Assembly: GCA_965658275.1 (NCBI GenBank)
Contig: CBFHRN010000037.1
Span: 1 to 20,255 of the forward strand
Direction: 5' to 3'
From: Croceimicrobium sp965658275
GTDB taxonomy: Bacteria > Bacteroidota > Bacteroidia > Flavobacteriales > Schleiferiaceae
DNA: 20,255 bases
Both the position numbers and the translations under genes were made by a program. Shown in pieces: positions 7,475 through 15,443 of this stretch. The first letter of the stretch is position 1. Each line of letters opens with the position of its first letter. The notes beneath the pieces are model-generated. The model did not search any database. It was not told the origin of the DNA and saw only the letters and a list, made by a program, of their open reading frames with translations.

Positions 7475-8940
7475 CTGTAAGCTAGTCCAATATATTTTAG
7501 AATATCCGAGCTGAGAACCGAATGAGCGTGAGAAGCTTCGGCAGCCATTTTAGCCGCTCTCCCCTGGACAAAACAAGCCAAAGCCATAGCTGGGAAAGGT
7601 GCATAAGACATCGCTCTAAAGCCCGCTATTAATCCAGCTAATAAATCACCGCTCCCCCCTTTTGCAAGAGCAGGGTCACCAAAATCAGAAAAATACACTT
7701 TACCACTCGGACTAATCAAGGCACTAATGCTATTCTTCACAACCATGTAAAGGCGGTGCTTTCGCGCGAATTCAATACTTGCATCTAAGTAATCTAATCC
7801 CAGATTTTTTCGTCCTAAAAGCGCTTTTAATTCTCCAAAATGAGGTGTCAATATCACTCCTTCTGGTAAAAAAGAAAGCCAAGTTCGGTTTTCAGCGATA
7901 ATCTTTAGGGCATCCGCATCTAAAACAATCGGGCCGCCATAATCTTGAATACATTGCTTCAAAAGATGAACCGACTCCTTTCCCGATCCCAAACCAGGGC
8001 CAATTAACAAAGATTGAAAACGCCCTAGGCTTTGGTTTTTGAAGCTAGTGCGATCTTCAAGCATTGCTTCTGGTAATCTACTATTAAAGGCCGTGTACCC
8101 GCTTTTAGGAATGGAGCTTGTAACAAGTCCCACCCCTGCTCTAAGGCTAGCTTCAGCAGCGATAATGGCGGCCCCCATCTTTTCTTCAGATCCACATAAG
8201 TGAAAAGTATGGCCATAGCTGCCTTTATAAGCATGTTTTGCTCGCTCTCGGTAAAAGACTCGAATATCCTGATCTTCCAAGAAGTAATAATCCGAATTCT
8301 GTTTTTGATAAAACTGAGGATCGAGTCCAATGTCTAATACCACGATTCTCCCAGCCAATTCTGTTCCAGGAACGGTAAGTAGAGCTAGTTTAGGATGCTG
8401 AAAAGTAAGGGTATAATCCGCTTTATAAATCCGGGGTAAATCATTCTTGCTATTATCATCAGCAAATAATCCCGATGGAATGTCAATAGCAATTTTCAGG
8501 GCTAGCGCTTTGTTTAGTTCTAGAATTAGGGAATGATATTGACCATCCAGAATTCGATTTAAACCAGAACCAAATATGGCGTCTACAATGATATCAGCCT
8601 CATAAGAATCACTTGAAAAATCAAAGGCAGACTTTTTATTTAAGCCACTGGGTAATCTCGCTAGATTCGTGTTAAAGTCTGCACTTCCATTATCTGTACA
8701 AAGAAACACATCAATGCTCCAACCTTCCTCGTGTAGCAGGCGAGCGAGGGCCAAGCCATCTCCCCCATTATTACCAGGTCCGCAAAAAATGGCCACCTTT
8801 ACGGATGGCTCAAATTCTTGTTGGAACCATTCGGATACCTCACCAACAGCCCTTTCCATTAAATCTATGGATGCAATTGGTTCATTCTCTATTGTGTGTT
8901 GATCAGCGGCTCTGCTCTGCTCTGCGGATAAGATCTTCAT
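7459..8940 (-). CDS. nnr: Bifunctional NAD(P)H-hydrate epimerase / ADP-dependent NAD(P)HX dehydratase
   Basis: A 493-aa two-domain repair enzyme. Hydrated NADH and NADPH (R and S forms) are epimerised by the N-terminal YjeF_N domain (about 1-215) and dehydrated by the C-terminal ribokinase-like domain (about 230-490). Visible motifs: CGPGNNGGDGLALARLL (53-69) and VDAIFGSGLNR in the epimerase half; GPGLGSGKES, VLDADALK, LTPHFGE and AKGGSGDLLAGLIAGF in the dehydratase half. The length matches the fused bacterial enzyme. The ATG at 8940 lies inside the last codons of coaE (38-bp overlap) and begins exactly at the family's usual N-terminus (MKILSAEQSRAAD), so the overlap looks real. It is the last gene of the leftward operon. 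Confidence 0.95.
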   Translation of the reverse strand: MKILSAEQSRAADQHTIENEPIASIDLMERAVGEVSEWFQQEFEPSVKVAIFCGPGNNGGDGLALARLLHEEGWSIDVFLCTDNGSADFNTNLARLPSGLNKKSAFDFSSDSYEADIIVDAIFGSGLNRILDGQYHSLILELNKALALKIAIDIPSGLFADDNSKNDLPRIYKADYTLTFQHPKLALLTVPGTELAGRIVVLDIGLDPQFYQKQNSDYYFLEDQDIRVFYRERAKHAYKGSYGHTFHLCGSEEKMGAAIIAAEASLRAGVGLVTSSIPKSGYTAFNSRLPEAMLEDRTSFKNQSLGRFQSLLIGPGLGSGKESVHLLKQCIQDYGGPIVLDADALKIIAENRTWLSFLPEGVILTPHFGELKALLGRKNLGLDYLDASIEFARKHRLYMVVKNSISALISPSGKVYFSDFGDPALAKGGSGDLLAGLIAGFRAMSYAPFPAMALACFVQGRAAKMAAEASHAHSVLSSDILKYIGLAYSQLEP

Positions 8941-9496
8941 GGACTTTGATTACTTGCGGAATTAGCATTTCCTTTTGCTCATTAAAGATAAGATAATCCG
9001 CAAGCTCTTCTTTTTTCTTTTGAGGCCATTGCTTGGACATTCGGGCCCTTATTTGGGCCTCACTTTCCCCTGATCTTTTTTGTACTCTTTCGATTCTTAA
9101 GTCCTCAGGAGCACTTACTACCACAATTGCTTCGCAATCTTTGTGCGAACCACTTTCAAAAAGGATTGCTGCCTCTCGTAAAACATAAGGGAAGTCCTGT
9201 TGGAGATACCATTGCTGGAATGCACTACCAACAGCAGGATGAATAAGCGCATTCGCTTCCTTCAATAAATTAGCATCATTGAAAATAAGCGAGGCCATGT
9301 AGGGTCGATCAATCTTTCCTTCTTTTACAACATCGTTGCCTAAAAGACTTTTTAGCTCTGATTGCAAACTGAGATCGCTGTCAATAATTCTCTTAGAGAC
9401 TTCGTCAGCGACGAAAATGGGAACTCCTAGAGCCTTAAATATTTGCGCCACAGTGGTTTTACCACTGCCAATTCCTCCTGTTAGCCCTACAATCAT
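8903..9496 (-). CDS. coaE: Dephospho-CoA kinase
   Basis: A 197-aa cytoplasmic P-loop kinase that phosphorylates the 3'-hydroxyl of the ribose of dephospho-CoA, the last step of coenzyme A synthesis. The Walker A motif GLTGGIGSGKTT is at residues 4-15, followed by the expected FVADEVSKRIID substrate region, the IHPAV motif, and QKRSGESEAQIRARMSKQ, which fits the lid. The length is typical. Its ATG overlaps the stop of the YbbR-like gene (ATGA, 4 bp), and its end overlaps nnr by 38 bp, so these genes are translationally linked. Confidence 0.95.
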   Translation of the reverse strand: MIVGLTGGIGSGKTTVAQIFKALGVPIFVADEVSKRIIDSDLSLQSELKSLLGNDVVKEGKIDRPYMASLIFNDANLLKEANALIHPAVGSAFQQWYLQQDFPYVLREAAILFESGSHKDCEAIVVVSAPEDLRIERVQKRSGESEAQIRARMSKQWPQKKKEELADYLIFNEQKEMLIPQVIKVHEDLIRRAEQSR

Positions 9497-10506
9497 TTCG
9501 TTGAAAGGATAAACTCAACCCTCTTCGTCATTAATTTAAGCGACCTAACCTCTTTAGGAGGCTGCTCATATCTTAGGCTGATAAACTGAGCATTAGGCTT
9601 CCCAGCTATTTCTTGGTAGTCTGCATAAAGGAAGAACTCATCCGCTCTTATTTCTTTAAAATCACGCAGGGCACAGCTGTATATAATTTCAATTTCGGCA
9701 GGAAACAGCTCCATTTCTAAACTATCGGGAAGATTGAGCGTCAGGACGGGAATTCGCAATCTCCCTTCCGTTATTGGTGAAAATTGAAGGTCTATCGAAA
9801 CCTGATTTTCAGCCAATTCTACATTCTCTAATCCAATATTTTCTAGGCCTACTTCAAAACTCAAACTATCAGTGATTTCAGAAAGCTCTACCTTTTGGGT
9901 TGAGATAAATTCAATTTCACTTAAATACTCTTTAGGTCCTCTAACCATCACTTCACTTGGGCGAATTCGAGGCTGCCCATACAAGGCATACTTTGTACTA
10001 TCAAAGGCAATTGAGGTTTGCAGAACAACGGGAACCTTCATGGTCTGTAGCTTACTTATACGAAAGAAAAGGGTGTCTGGGTAAATGTCAACCAGGCGCG
10101 TATCCTCACCATTGATTTGGCTCTCCAAAAAGTTCTTCCCTTTTTTACTAGGCCAATAAAACTCTCCTTTCTTATTCTGCTCTAAGCTGCTTAGGTCAAT
10201 ATCCAGGGATTTATAACTAAACCAGGCATATTTTAACAGACTAAAGCCCGTGCCTTGCAGTCGCAAGCGCAATGACCGCGGTGGATCTTCCGTAAAGACC
10301 TTATCCTTAGAGAGTTCTTGATAATCTACATTGAATTCTATTTCGCTGATATAGCCCCCTTTTGAGAGTTTAATGAGAAACCACAGCAACAGGGATAAGC
10401 CTAAAAATGCCAGTTTAATTCGCGTACTGCCACTTTGCAAACTCTTATAAAAGCTTTGATAAAGCGATTTAGATTTCTTCTTAGGATTCACGTTGGGAAA
10501 ATACAT
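9493..10506 (-). CDS. YbbR-like domain protein
   Basis: A 337-aa protein with a basic N-terminal tail (PKKKSK), one transmembrane helix (about residues 31-45, AFLGLSLLLWFLIKL) and a long extracytoplasmic part built of beta-rich YbbR-type repeats, with elements such as LRLRLQGTGFSLL and VMVRGPKEYLSEI. In Firmicutes, YbbR (CdaR) modulates the diadenylate cyclase CdaA; in Bacteroidota its role is not established, and no cdaA is in this window. It sits between yajC and coaE. The only visible ATG is at 10506, just 6 nt after the T-run of a strong hairpin on the same strand, so expression may depend on read-through or an internal promoter. Confidence 0.8.
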   Translation of the reverse strand: MYFPNVNPKKKSKSLYQSFYKSLQSGSTRIKLAFLGLSLLLWFLIKLSKGGYISEIEFNVDYQELSKDKVFTEDPPRSLRLRLQGTGFSLLKYAWFSYKSLDIDLSSLEQNKKGEFYWPSKKGKNFLESQINGEDTRLVDIYPDTLFFRISKLQTMKVPVVLQTSIAFDSTKYALYGQPRIRPSEVMVRGPKEYLSEIEFISTQKVELSEITDSLSFEVGLENIGLENVELAENQVSIDLQFSPITEGRLRIPVLTLNLPDSLEMELFPAEIEIIYSCALRDFKEIRADEFFLYADYQEIAGKPNAQFISLRYEQPPKEVRSLKLMTKRVEFILSTK

Positions 10507-10512
10507 AAAACA

Positions 10513-10538
10513 AAAAAGCCGGAATCAACCGGCTTTTT
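10513..10538 (-). terminator. Intrinsic terminator between yajC and the YbbR gene
   Basis: A perfect 10-bp stem (AAAAAGCCGG at 10513-10522 with CCGGCTTTTT at 10529-10538) closes a 6-nt loop and, read leftward, ends in a run of T residues. It is symmetric, so it could work in both directions. It lies 12 nt after the yajC stop and directly in front of the YbbR start codon. Confidence 0.8.
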
Positions 10539-10549
10539 ATTGTTTTCGA

Positions 10550-10888
10550 CTATTTCTTGTCCTTAGTCTTTTCTTCTTTTTCTTCTTTGGGAAGATATTT
10601 GGCGCTCATCTCTTTACTAATAGCAGTGCGATCGATTCGCAATCTACTATTCTCACTTTCCAATATGAGGGTGTCTTCATTAATATCCAACACCTTACCG
10701 TGAATACCACTATTGGTTACGATTCGCATTCCTTTTTTAATAGCTTCCTCTCTAAACTTACGTTCCTCTTTTTGACGTTTCATCTGAGGACGAAAGAAGA
10801 AAAAATACATCACCAAAAGCAATAAAACTAGAGGAAGAAATCCTCCTAGAGGGGATGGCCCGGCGGCTTGTAAAAGAATTGTTAGCAT
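10550..10888 (-). CDS. yajC: Preprotein translocase accessory subunit YajC
   Basis: A 112-aa single-pass inner-membrane protein of the SecDF-YajC complex, which assists the SecYEG translocon. It has a short Gly/Pro-rich N-terminus, one strong helix (about 16-37, ending VMYFFFFRPQMKRQKEE, the hallmark YajC junction), the conserved KKGMRIVTNSGIHGKVLDI segment and a highly charged Lys/Glu tail. The length is standard. It starts 8 nt after the DUF1573 gene stop, so both are in one leftward transcript, and is followed by a strong hairpin terminator. Confidence 0.95.
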   Translation of the reverse strand: MLTILLQAAGPSPLGGFLPLVLLLLVMYFFFFRPQMKRQKEERKFREEAIKKGMRIVTNSGIHGKVLDINEDTLILESENSRLRIDRTAISKEMSAKYLPKEEKEEKTKDKK

Positions 10889-10896
10889 GTTAATAT

Positions 10897-11406
10897 TTAT
10901 TGCTGTGCTTGTTGTTTATTAGGATCTGGGTTAACCAAAGCGTTAATACGTAAAACCTTTTTATTAGGTACTGTATTTGAAGTTAAGGTTACCGTTTTGG
11001 TCTGATTACCAGTACGTCCATTAGAGTTGAACTCTACGTGAATTGTACCCTCTTCTCCTGGAGCGATAGGTTCACGCGGCCAACTAGGCACAGTACAACC
11101 GCAGCTACCTGCAGCATTAGTAATGATTAAAGGAGCATCACCTGTATTTTTAAATACGAAGTCATGTTTTGCAATAGTTCCTTCTTCAATAGTTCCGAAA
11201 TCATGATTTTCTTCATTAAAGGCGAAGGCTGGTAATTTACCATCAGGATTAATGGTGGTTGAAATTTCCATACCATTGTCTTGAGCAGAATTAGCTACTG
11301 TATTTGTAGTTGCACTTCCTTCTTCCTTGATTTTGCTCGCAGCATTGTCACATGATGAGAATAAACCTAGTGTTACCACTGCGCTCAAGAAGAGTCTTTT
11401 AGTCAT
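10897..11406 (-). CDS. DUF1573 domain lipoprotein
   Basis: A 169-aa secreted protein. The N-terminus is a lipoprotein signal peptide with Cys at residue 19 (LFSSC), followed by a low-complexity linker. From about residue 60 to 160 it has the DUF1573 immunoglobulin-like domain with the signature FGTIEEG, FVFKNTGDAPLII, SCGCTVPSWPREPIAPGEEG and VEFNSNGRTG. The family is abundant in Bacteroidota and its molecular role is unknown. The Asn/Gln-rich tail ends KQQAQQ. It lies between nusB (44 nt upstream) and yajC (8 nt downstream), an order that recurs in Flavobacteriia by my recollection. Confidence 0.9.
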   Translation of the reverse strand: MTKRLFLSAVVTLGLFSSCDNAASKIKEEGSATTNTVANSAQDNGMEISTTINPDGKLPAFAFNEENHDFGTIEEGTIAKHDFVFKNTGDAPLIITNAAGSCGCTVPSWPREPIAPGEEGTIHVEFNSNGRTGNQTKTVTLTSNTVPNKKVLRINALVNPDPNKQQAQQ

Positions 11407-11450
11407 TTTACCTTGAATTTTAATTTATACCAAATGAAACAAAAATTATG

Positions 11451-12392
11451 CTAAAGTAGTCCCCTACCAATTTTTTTAAACTTCCCCTCCTTCTGCCATT
11501 CAATCTGTAGCTTATCTAAAATCCCATTCACAAATTGACCACTGCGGTTAGTGCTATACTGTTTCGCTAAATCAATATACTCATTTAGCGTCACTTTAAC
11601 TGGAATTTGATTGAAGCTAACTAGCTCTGCCATAGCCATTTTCATTAAGAGGCTATCCACATTTGCAATCCGATCACCTTCCCAATGCTCCGCTTTTGCC
11701 AAAATGTCCTTTTCAAAGTCTTTTCCTTTTCTCAAGGTCTCTTTAAAGAGCTTGACGGCGAAATCGAGATCGTCGCTGTTTTTAATAAGACGTATTAAGG
11801 AACTTTGTTCATCCTTCTTTTCATCAAAAGCAGTTATGGTTTTTGTGGCCATAGCCTGGGCTGCATCTAAGTCGTCTGACCAATACATATTTAACTCTTC
11901 ATAATGCTCATGTAGAGTTTCGTTTTCCACTAAAAAGGCGCCGTATAAATACTTTGCAAACTTTCGATCCTCCTCTAAGTCAGGGTTTTCAAGTTCTAAA
12001 TATTCTTGATAGCGCTCATCTTCAAGCAGACTTTTGAAAATAGACCTTAATATTTCCTTTTCGTCTCCAAAAGAGATAACATGATCCTGAATTGCTTTTT
12101 GAAAAGTCAGATTAGAACTTAACCAAACTAAAAACCGGTTATTGACGAAGTTCAACTTAGGATTCAAATCCTCTTCAGTTGGAAGTTTCTTTTGTCGGTT
12201 AAGCTCCATTCGCTCCTTGGCAAAGCGATGAATCATTACCATGGCAGCCAAATCGAATAGGTACAGTCGGTAGATATCATCAATGGATTTACGTAATTGC
12301 TTTTCGGCAAGCCCAACCCCCCGTTCAGCATCATACTGCAAGGCGTAGAGTGCTTGGAAAACCTTTATACGTAAATGTCTTCTAGTTAGCAT
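11451..12392 (-). CDS. nusB: Transcription antitermination factor NusB (long Bacteroidota form)
   Basis: A 314-aa protein whose C-terminal third is the NusB RNA-binding helical domain (VDSLLMKMAMAELV, then the diagnostic VTLNEYIDLAKQYSTNRSGQFVNGILDKL). It acts with NusE (S10) on boxA RNA in rRNA operons. At more than twice the length of E. coli NusB (139 aa), it carries a charged helical N-terminal extension, common in this phylum; its first residues (MLTRRHLRIKVFQALYAL) also match a NusB N-terminus, so the extra part is an insertion between the conserved N- and C-terminal parts. I start at the ATG at 12392, one base after the stop of the dehydrogenase gene; a longer frame opens 10 codons earlier inside that gene. 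Confidence 0.9.
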   Translation of the reverse strand: MLTRRHLRIKVFQALYALQYDAERGVGLAEKQLRKSIDDIYRLYLFDLAAMVMIHRFAKERMELNRQKKLPTEEDLNPKLNFVNNRFLVWLSSNLTFQKAIQDHVISFGDEKEILRSIFKSLLEDERYQEYLELENPDLEEDRKFAKYLYGAFLVENETLHEHYEELNMYWSDDLDAAQAMATKTITAFDEKKDEQSSLIRLIKNSDDLDFAVKLFKETLRKGKDFEKDILAKAEHWEGDRIANVDSLLMKMAMAELVSFNQIPVKVTLNEYIDLAKQYSTNRSGQFVNGILDKLQIEWQKEGKFKKIGRGLL

Positions 12393-12393
12393 G

Positions 12394-13488
12394 TTATTCC
12401 TTTTCAGCTTTAGCTTTTTCAATGCGTTCTTTAGCCATAGCTAAAGCTGCCTCGTGGCTGCTAATGTTTTCAATTTCAGCTTTTCTGAAAATAGCTAATG
12501 TGGTATCGTAGATATTTTCTGTTCTTCGCATCGATTCTGCACGATCGTAATTAGCGATTTCAGAATATACATTTATTAAACCTCCGGCATTGATTAAAAA
12601 ATCGGGGGCATAGAGGATTCCCTTTTTCTTTAATAATTCAGCCTCCCTTTTCTCATCCGCTAATTGGTTATTAGCTGCGCCTGCAATGATTGTGGCCGAC
12701 AATTTTTCAATTGAGTCTGGGTTCACCGTTGCACCTAGGGCACAAGGGGCGTAAATATCGTAACGAGCATTAAAGACATCACCTTCATGGATTTGCGCCT
12801 GGTACTTTTCGGCAACCTCCTGCATACGATCCATGTGAATGTCATTTATTAGAACTTCTGCTCCAGCCTCACTAAGGTATTTCACCAAAGTTTCACCTAC
12901 ATGCCCAATTCCTTGGACCATTACACGCTTACCTTTTAAATCTTCGCTGCCATATTTATAATGAGCAGCGGCCTTCATTCCCATAAAAACGCCGTAGGCC
13001 GTTACCGGAGATGGATCTCCAGAACCTCCCATTTCTACTGGGATACCCGTAACATGATTAGTTTTCATTTTAACCATTTCCATGTCGTGGGTATTGATAC
13101 CAACATCTTCAGCTGTAATGTAACGACCTGAAAGTGAGTTAACATACTCACCAAACTTTTGCATTAAGGCATCTGTTTTGTCTTTACGACTATCCCCAAT
13201 AATAACTGCCTTACCACCACCTAAATTTAAACCGCTAATGGAGGCCTTGTAGGTCATCCCTCTGGACAAGCGCAAAACATCGCGAATGGCCTCTTGCTCA
13301 TTTTGATAATTCCACATGCGGGTACCCCCTAATGCTGGCCCTAAAGTTGTATCATGGATACCAATAATAGCCTTTAATCCTGTTTCAGGATCATGACAAA
13401 ATACCACTTGCTCATGACTCCTAAAGGCTTCAGCGGAGAACACTCCGCCTACTTCTAGGTTTGAATCAGTAAGTTTAAGATCGTTCAT
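12394..13488 (-). CDS. Leu/Phe/Val dehydrogenase (Glu/Leu/Phe/Val dehydrogenase family)
   Basis: A 364-aa cytoplasmic enzyme that reversibly deaminates branched-chain (or aromatic) amino acids with NAD+, giving the 2-oxo acid and ammonia. Visible motifs: LGGTRMW; GMTYKASISGLNLGGGKAVI, with the substrate-binding and catalytic lysines K81 and K93; TAEDVG; and the Rossmann GIGHVG (193-198). The length agrees with bacterial leucine dehydrogenases. Exact substrate preference (Leu, Val or Phe) cannot be fixed by reading. It is the first gene of the long leftward operon, with nusB starting one base after its stop. In anteiso/iso-lipid-rich Bacteroidota such enzymes can feed branched-chain fatty acid primers; that link is inference. 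Confidence 0.9.
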   Translation of the reverse strand: MNDLKLTDSNLEVGGVFSAEAFRSHEQVVFCHDPETGLKAIIGIHDTTLGPALGGTRMWNYQNEQEAIRDVLRLSRGMTYKASISGLNLGGGKAVIIGDSRKDKTDALMQKFGEYVNSLSGRYITAEDVGINTHDMEMVKMKTNHVTGIPVEMGGSGDPSPVTAYGVFMGMKAAAHYKYGSEDLKGKRVMVQGIGHVGETLVKYLSEAGAEVLINDIHMDRMQEVAEKYQAQIHEGDVFNARYDIYAPCALGATVNPDSIEKLSATIIAGAANNQLADEKREAELLKKKGILYAPDFLINAGGLINVYSEIANYDRAESMRRTENIYDTTLAIFRKAEIENISSHEAALAMAKERIEKAKAEKE

Positions 13489-13595
13489 CGTTAAATCTAA
13501 TGAGATAAAAAGAACAGCATAGGCCTAGATTCCTACCTTTGCTCACGCTGTTTCGGCTGCGAAATTAGATTAATTTTTTTGAGTCGACAATTAAT
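13489..13595. promoter_or_regulatory. Divergent promoter region, LeuDH operon / ABC exporter
   Basis: This 107-bp gap separates the leftward dehydrogenase operon from the rightward ABC transporter. On the plus strand TACCTTTG at 13534-13541 is an exact TAnnTTTG -7 match, 54 nt before the ABC start. No good match was found on the minus strand. A 7-bp inverted repeat (AATCTAA near 13494-13500 and TTAGATT near 13565-13571) flanks the middle of the region and could be an operator or chance. Confidence 0.4.
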
Positions 13596-15371
13596 ATGAA
13601 GTCTTTAGGAGCCTTAAATAAATACCTTTTTAAATACCGTTGGAAACTTCTTGCGGGCGTTCTATTTGTAGCAATCTCTGTGATTTTTGGGATTTTACCA
13701 GCCGAATTTGTGCGCGAGAGTTTTGACATTGTGGAAAAAGCTATTGAAGCTTATCAGAGTGACCCCGATTTTGATTATTCAGATTTGAGAAATAAGCTTA
13801 TCCTCTTTGGCTTTATAATTATTGCCTCAAGCCTTTTGAAGGGTCTATTTATGTTTTTCATGCGCCAAACTATAATTGTAGTAAGTAGGCACATCGAATA
13901 TGACCTGAAAAATGAGATTTTCGCCCAATATCAAGCCTTAAACATGGCCTTTTATAAGCGGAATAAAACAGGCGATCTCATGAACCGTATTTCTGAAGAT
14001 GTAAGCCGTGTGAGGATGTATTTAGGTCCTGCCATTATGTACACTATTAATGTCAGCATTAACCTGATCTTAATTATCCCGATCATGTTTTATTACAGCC
14101 CTCGTTTATCTATTTACGTTCTCACCCCTTTACCCATACTTGCGTTTAGCATATATTATGTAAGCCGAAAGATTAATCAAAAAAGCGAGCAAGTACAACG
14201 CCAGCTAAGCAGCATTAGCTCCTATGTTCAAGAAGCTTTTTCGGGCATCCGTGTTTTAAAAGCTTATGTGCGAGAAGAAAAGTCAATGCAAGACTTCAAT
14301 GAAGAGGCCAATCATTATTTTAAAAGAAATAAGGAACTTTTTCAGATCAACGCCCTTTTCTTCCCATTAATGATTTTACTCATCGGTGTATCTTCGATCA
14401 TGACCATCTACATAGGCGGACAGGAAACGATTGCGGGAAATATCAAAGCGGGTAATATTGCGCAGTTTATCATTTATGTAAATATGCTAACCTGGCCAGT
14501 AGCATCTATTGGATGGGTGACTTCCTTGGTCCAGAGAGCTGCAGCAAGTCAGGAACGTATTAATGAGTTCTTACAGGTTAAACCTGAAATTGTAAATCCG
14601 AGTCAGGATAAATTGAATTTCAAAGGAAATATTGAGTTCGACAATGTAAGTTTCACTTACCCAGACACTGGCATAAAGGCTCTGGATGGGGTGAACTTCA
14701 CACTGGAAGCGGGTAAATCTTTGGCGATTGTGGGCCGCACTGGAAGCGGGAAAAGTACTGTAGCTAATTTAATTGGCCGACTTTACGATGCTGATGATGG
14801 AATGGTGAAAATTGACGGTCAAGATGTAAAGCGGATAAACCTTGATGAACTGAGACAAAACATTGGCTATGTCCCTCAAGAAGCCTTTTTGTTTTCCAAT
14901 ACCATTGGTGAAAATATTGCCTTTGGGGTAAATGATGCGAGCGAAGAGGATATCATTAAAGCCGCGAAAAATGCCCATGTCCATAATAATATCATGGACT
15001 TTCCAGATGCTTATAAAACGCGCGTAGGCGAGCGCGGTGTTACACTCTCTGGAGGACAAAAGCAGCGCGTAAGTATTGCCAGGGCAATCTTAAAAGCGCC
15101 GCCTTTATTAATTTTTGATGACTGTCTTTCAGCCGTAGATACCGAGACGGAAGAAGCTATTTTAAATAATCTCAAAAAGCTCATTGAACAGAGTACCTCC
15201 CTCATTATCTCCCATCGCGTATCTTCTGTAAAGAATGCCGATCACATTTTAGTCTTGGAGAATGGTAAAGTAATCGAATCAGGGAGCCATAAAGACCTGA
15301 TGGAACTTGGCGGTTATTACCAACAAATGTATGAACAACAGTTACTTGAGGACCAACAGAAAACGGCTTAG
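13596..15371 (+). CDS. ABC exporter half-transporter (MsbA/MdlA type)
   Basis: A 591-aa inner-membrane protein with an N-terminal six-helix ABC_membrane domain (about 15-315) fused to an ATPase domain (about 345-585). ATPase motifs: Walker A GRTGSGKST (380-388), Q-loop Q428, signature LSGGQKQR (484-491), Walker B LLIFDD (504-509), D-loop SAVD and H-loop H540. The residue after the Walker B Asp, normally the catalytic Glu, is Asp509, as in the degenerate halves of heterodimeric exporters such as MdlA; it may therefore work with a partner encoded elsewhere. The substrate could be lipid, peptide or drug and is unknown. Its position opposite the LeuDH-nusB operon recurs in Flavobacteriia by my recollection. 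It is followed 72 nt later by the DUF3276 gene. Confidence 0.9.
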   Translation: MKSLGALNKYLFKYRWKLLAGVLFVAISVIFGILPAEFVRESFDIVEKAIEAYQSDPDFDYSDLRNKLILFGFIIIASSLLKGLFMFFMRQTIIVVSRHIEYDLKNEIFAQYQALNMAFYKRNKTGDLMNRISEDVSRVRMYLGPAIMYTINVSINLILIIPIMFYYSPRLSIYVLTPLPILAFSIYYVSRKINQKSEQVQRQLSSISSYVQEAFSGIRVLKAYVREEKSMQDFNEEANHYFKRNKELFQINALFFPLMILLIGVSSIMTIYIGGQETIAGNIKAGNIAQFIIYVNMLTWPVASIGWVTSLVQRAAASQERINEFLQVKPEIVNPSQDKLNFKGNIEFDNVSFTYPDTGIKALDGVNFTLEAGKSLAIVGRTGSGKSTVANLIGRLYDADDGMVKIDGQDVKRINLDELRQNIGYVPQEAFLFSNTIGENIAFGVNDASEEDIIKAAKNAHVHNNIMDFPDAYKTRVGERGVTLSGGQKQRVSIARAILKAPPLLIFDDCLSAVDTETEEAILNNLKKLIEQSTSLIISHRVSSVKNADHILVLENGKVIESGSHKDLMELGGYYQQMYEQQLLEDQQKTA

Positions 15372-15413
15372 CGTATTTTTTCTGTTCGCCTTAAACAAAC
15401 TTGGACTTTTTTT

Positions 15414-15421
15414 TAGCTTTG
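15414..15421 (+). promoter_or_regulatory. -7 promoter element before the DUF3276 gene (candidate)
   Basis: TAGCTTTG matches TAnnTTTG exactly and is 22 nt before the ATG at 15444. A TTG at 15401-15403 is nearer than the usual -33 spacing. This suggests that the small gene has its own promoter instead of depending on the ABC gene. Confidence 0.45.
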
Positions 15422-15443
15422 CCCGTAGTAAACCAGAAATGAA

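Noticed and set aside
8025..8330. A 101-codon frame overlapping nnr on the same strand
   Set aside because: It is an alternative-frame shadow of a well-supported nnr reading.
10493..10825. A long plus-strand frame opposite yajC
   Set aside because: It is the antisense of yajC, and its Phe-rich stretch comes from the yajC Lys/Glu codons and the terminator.
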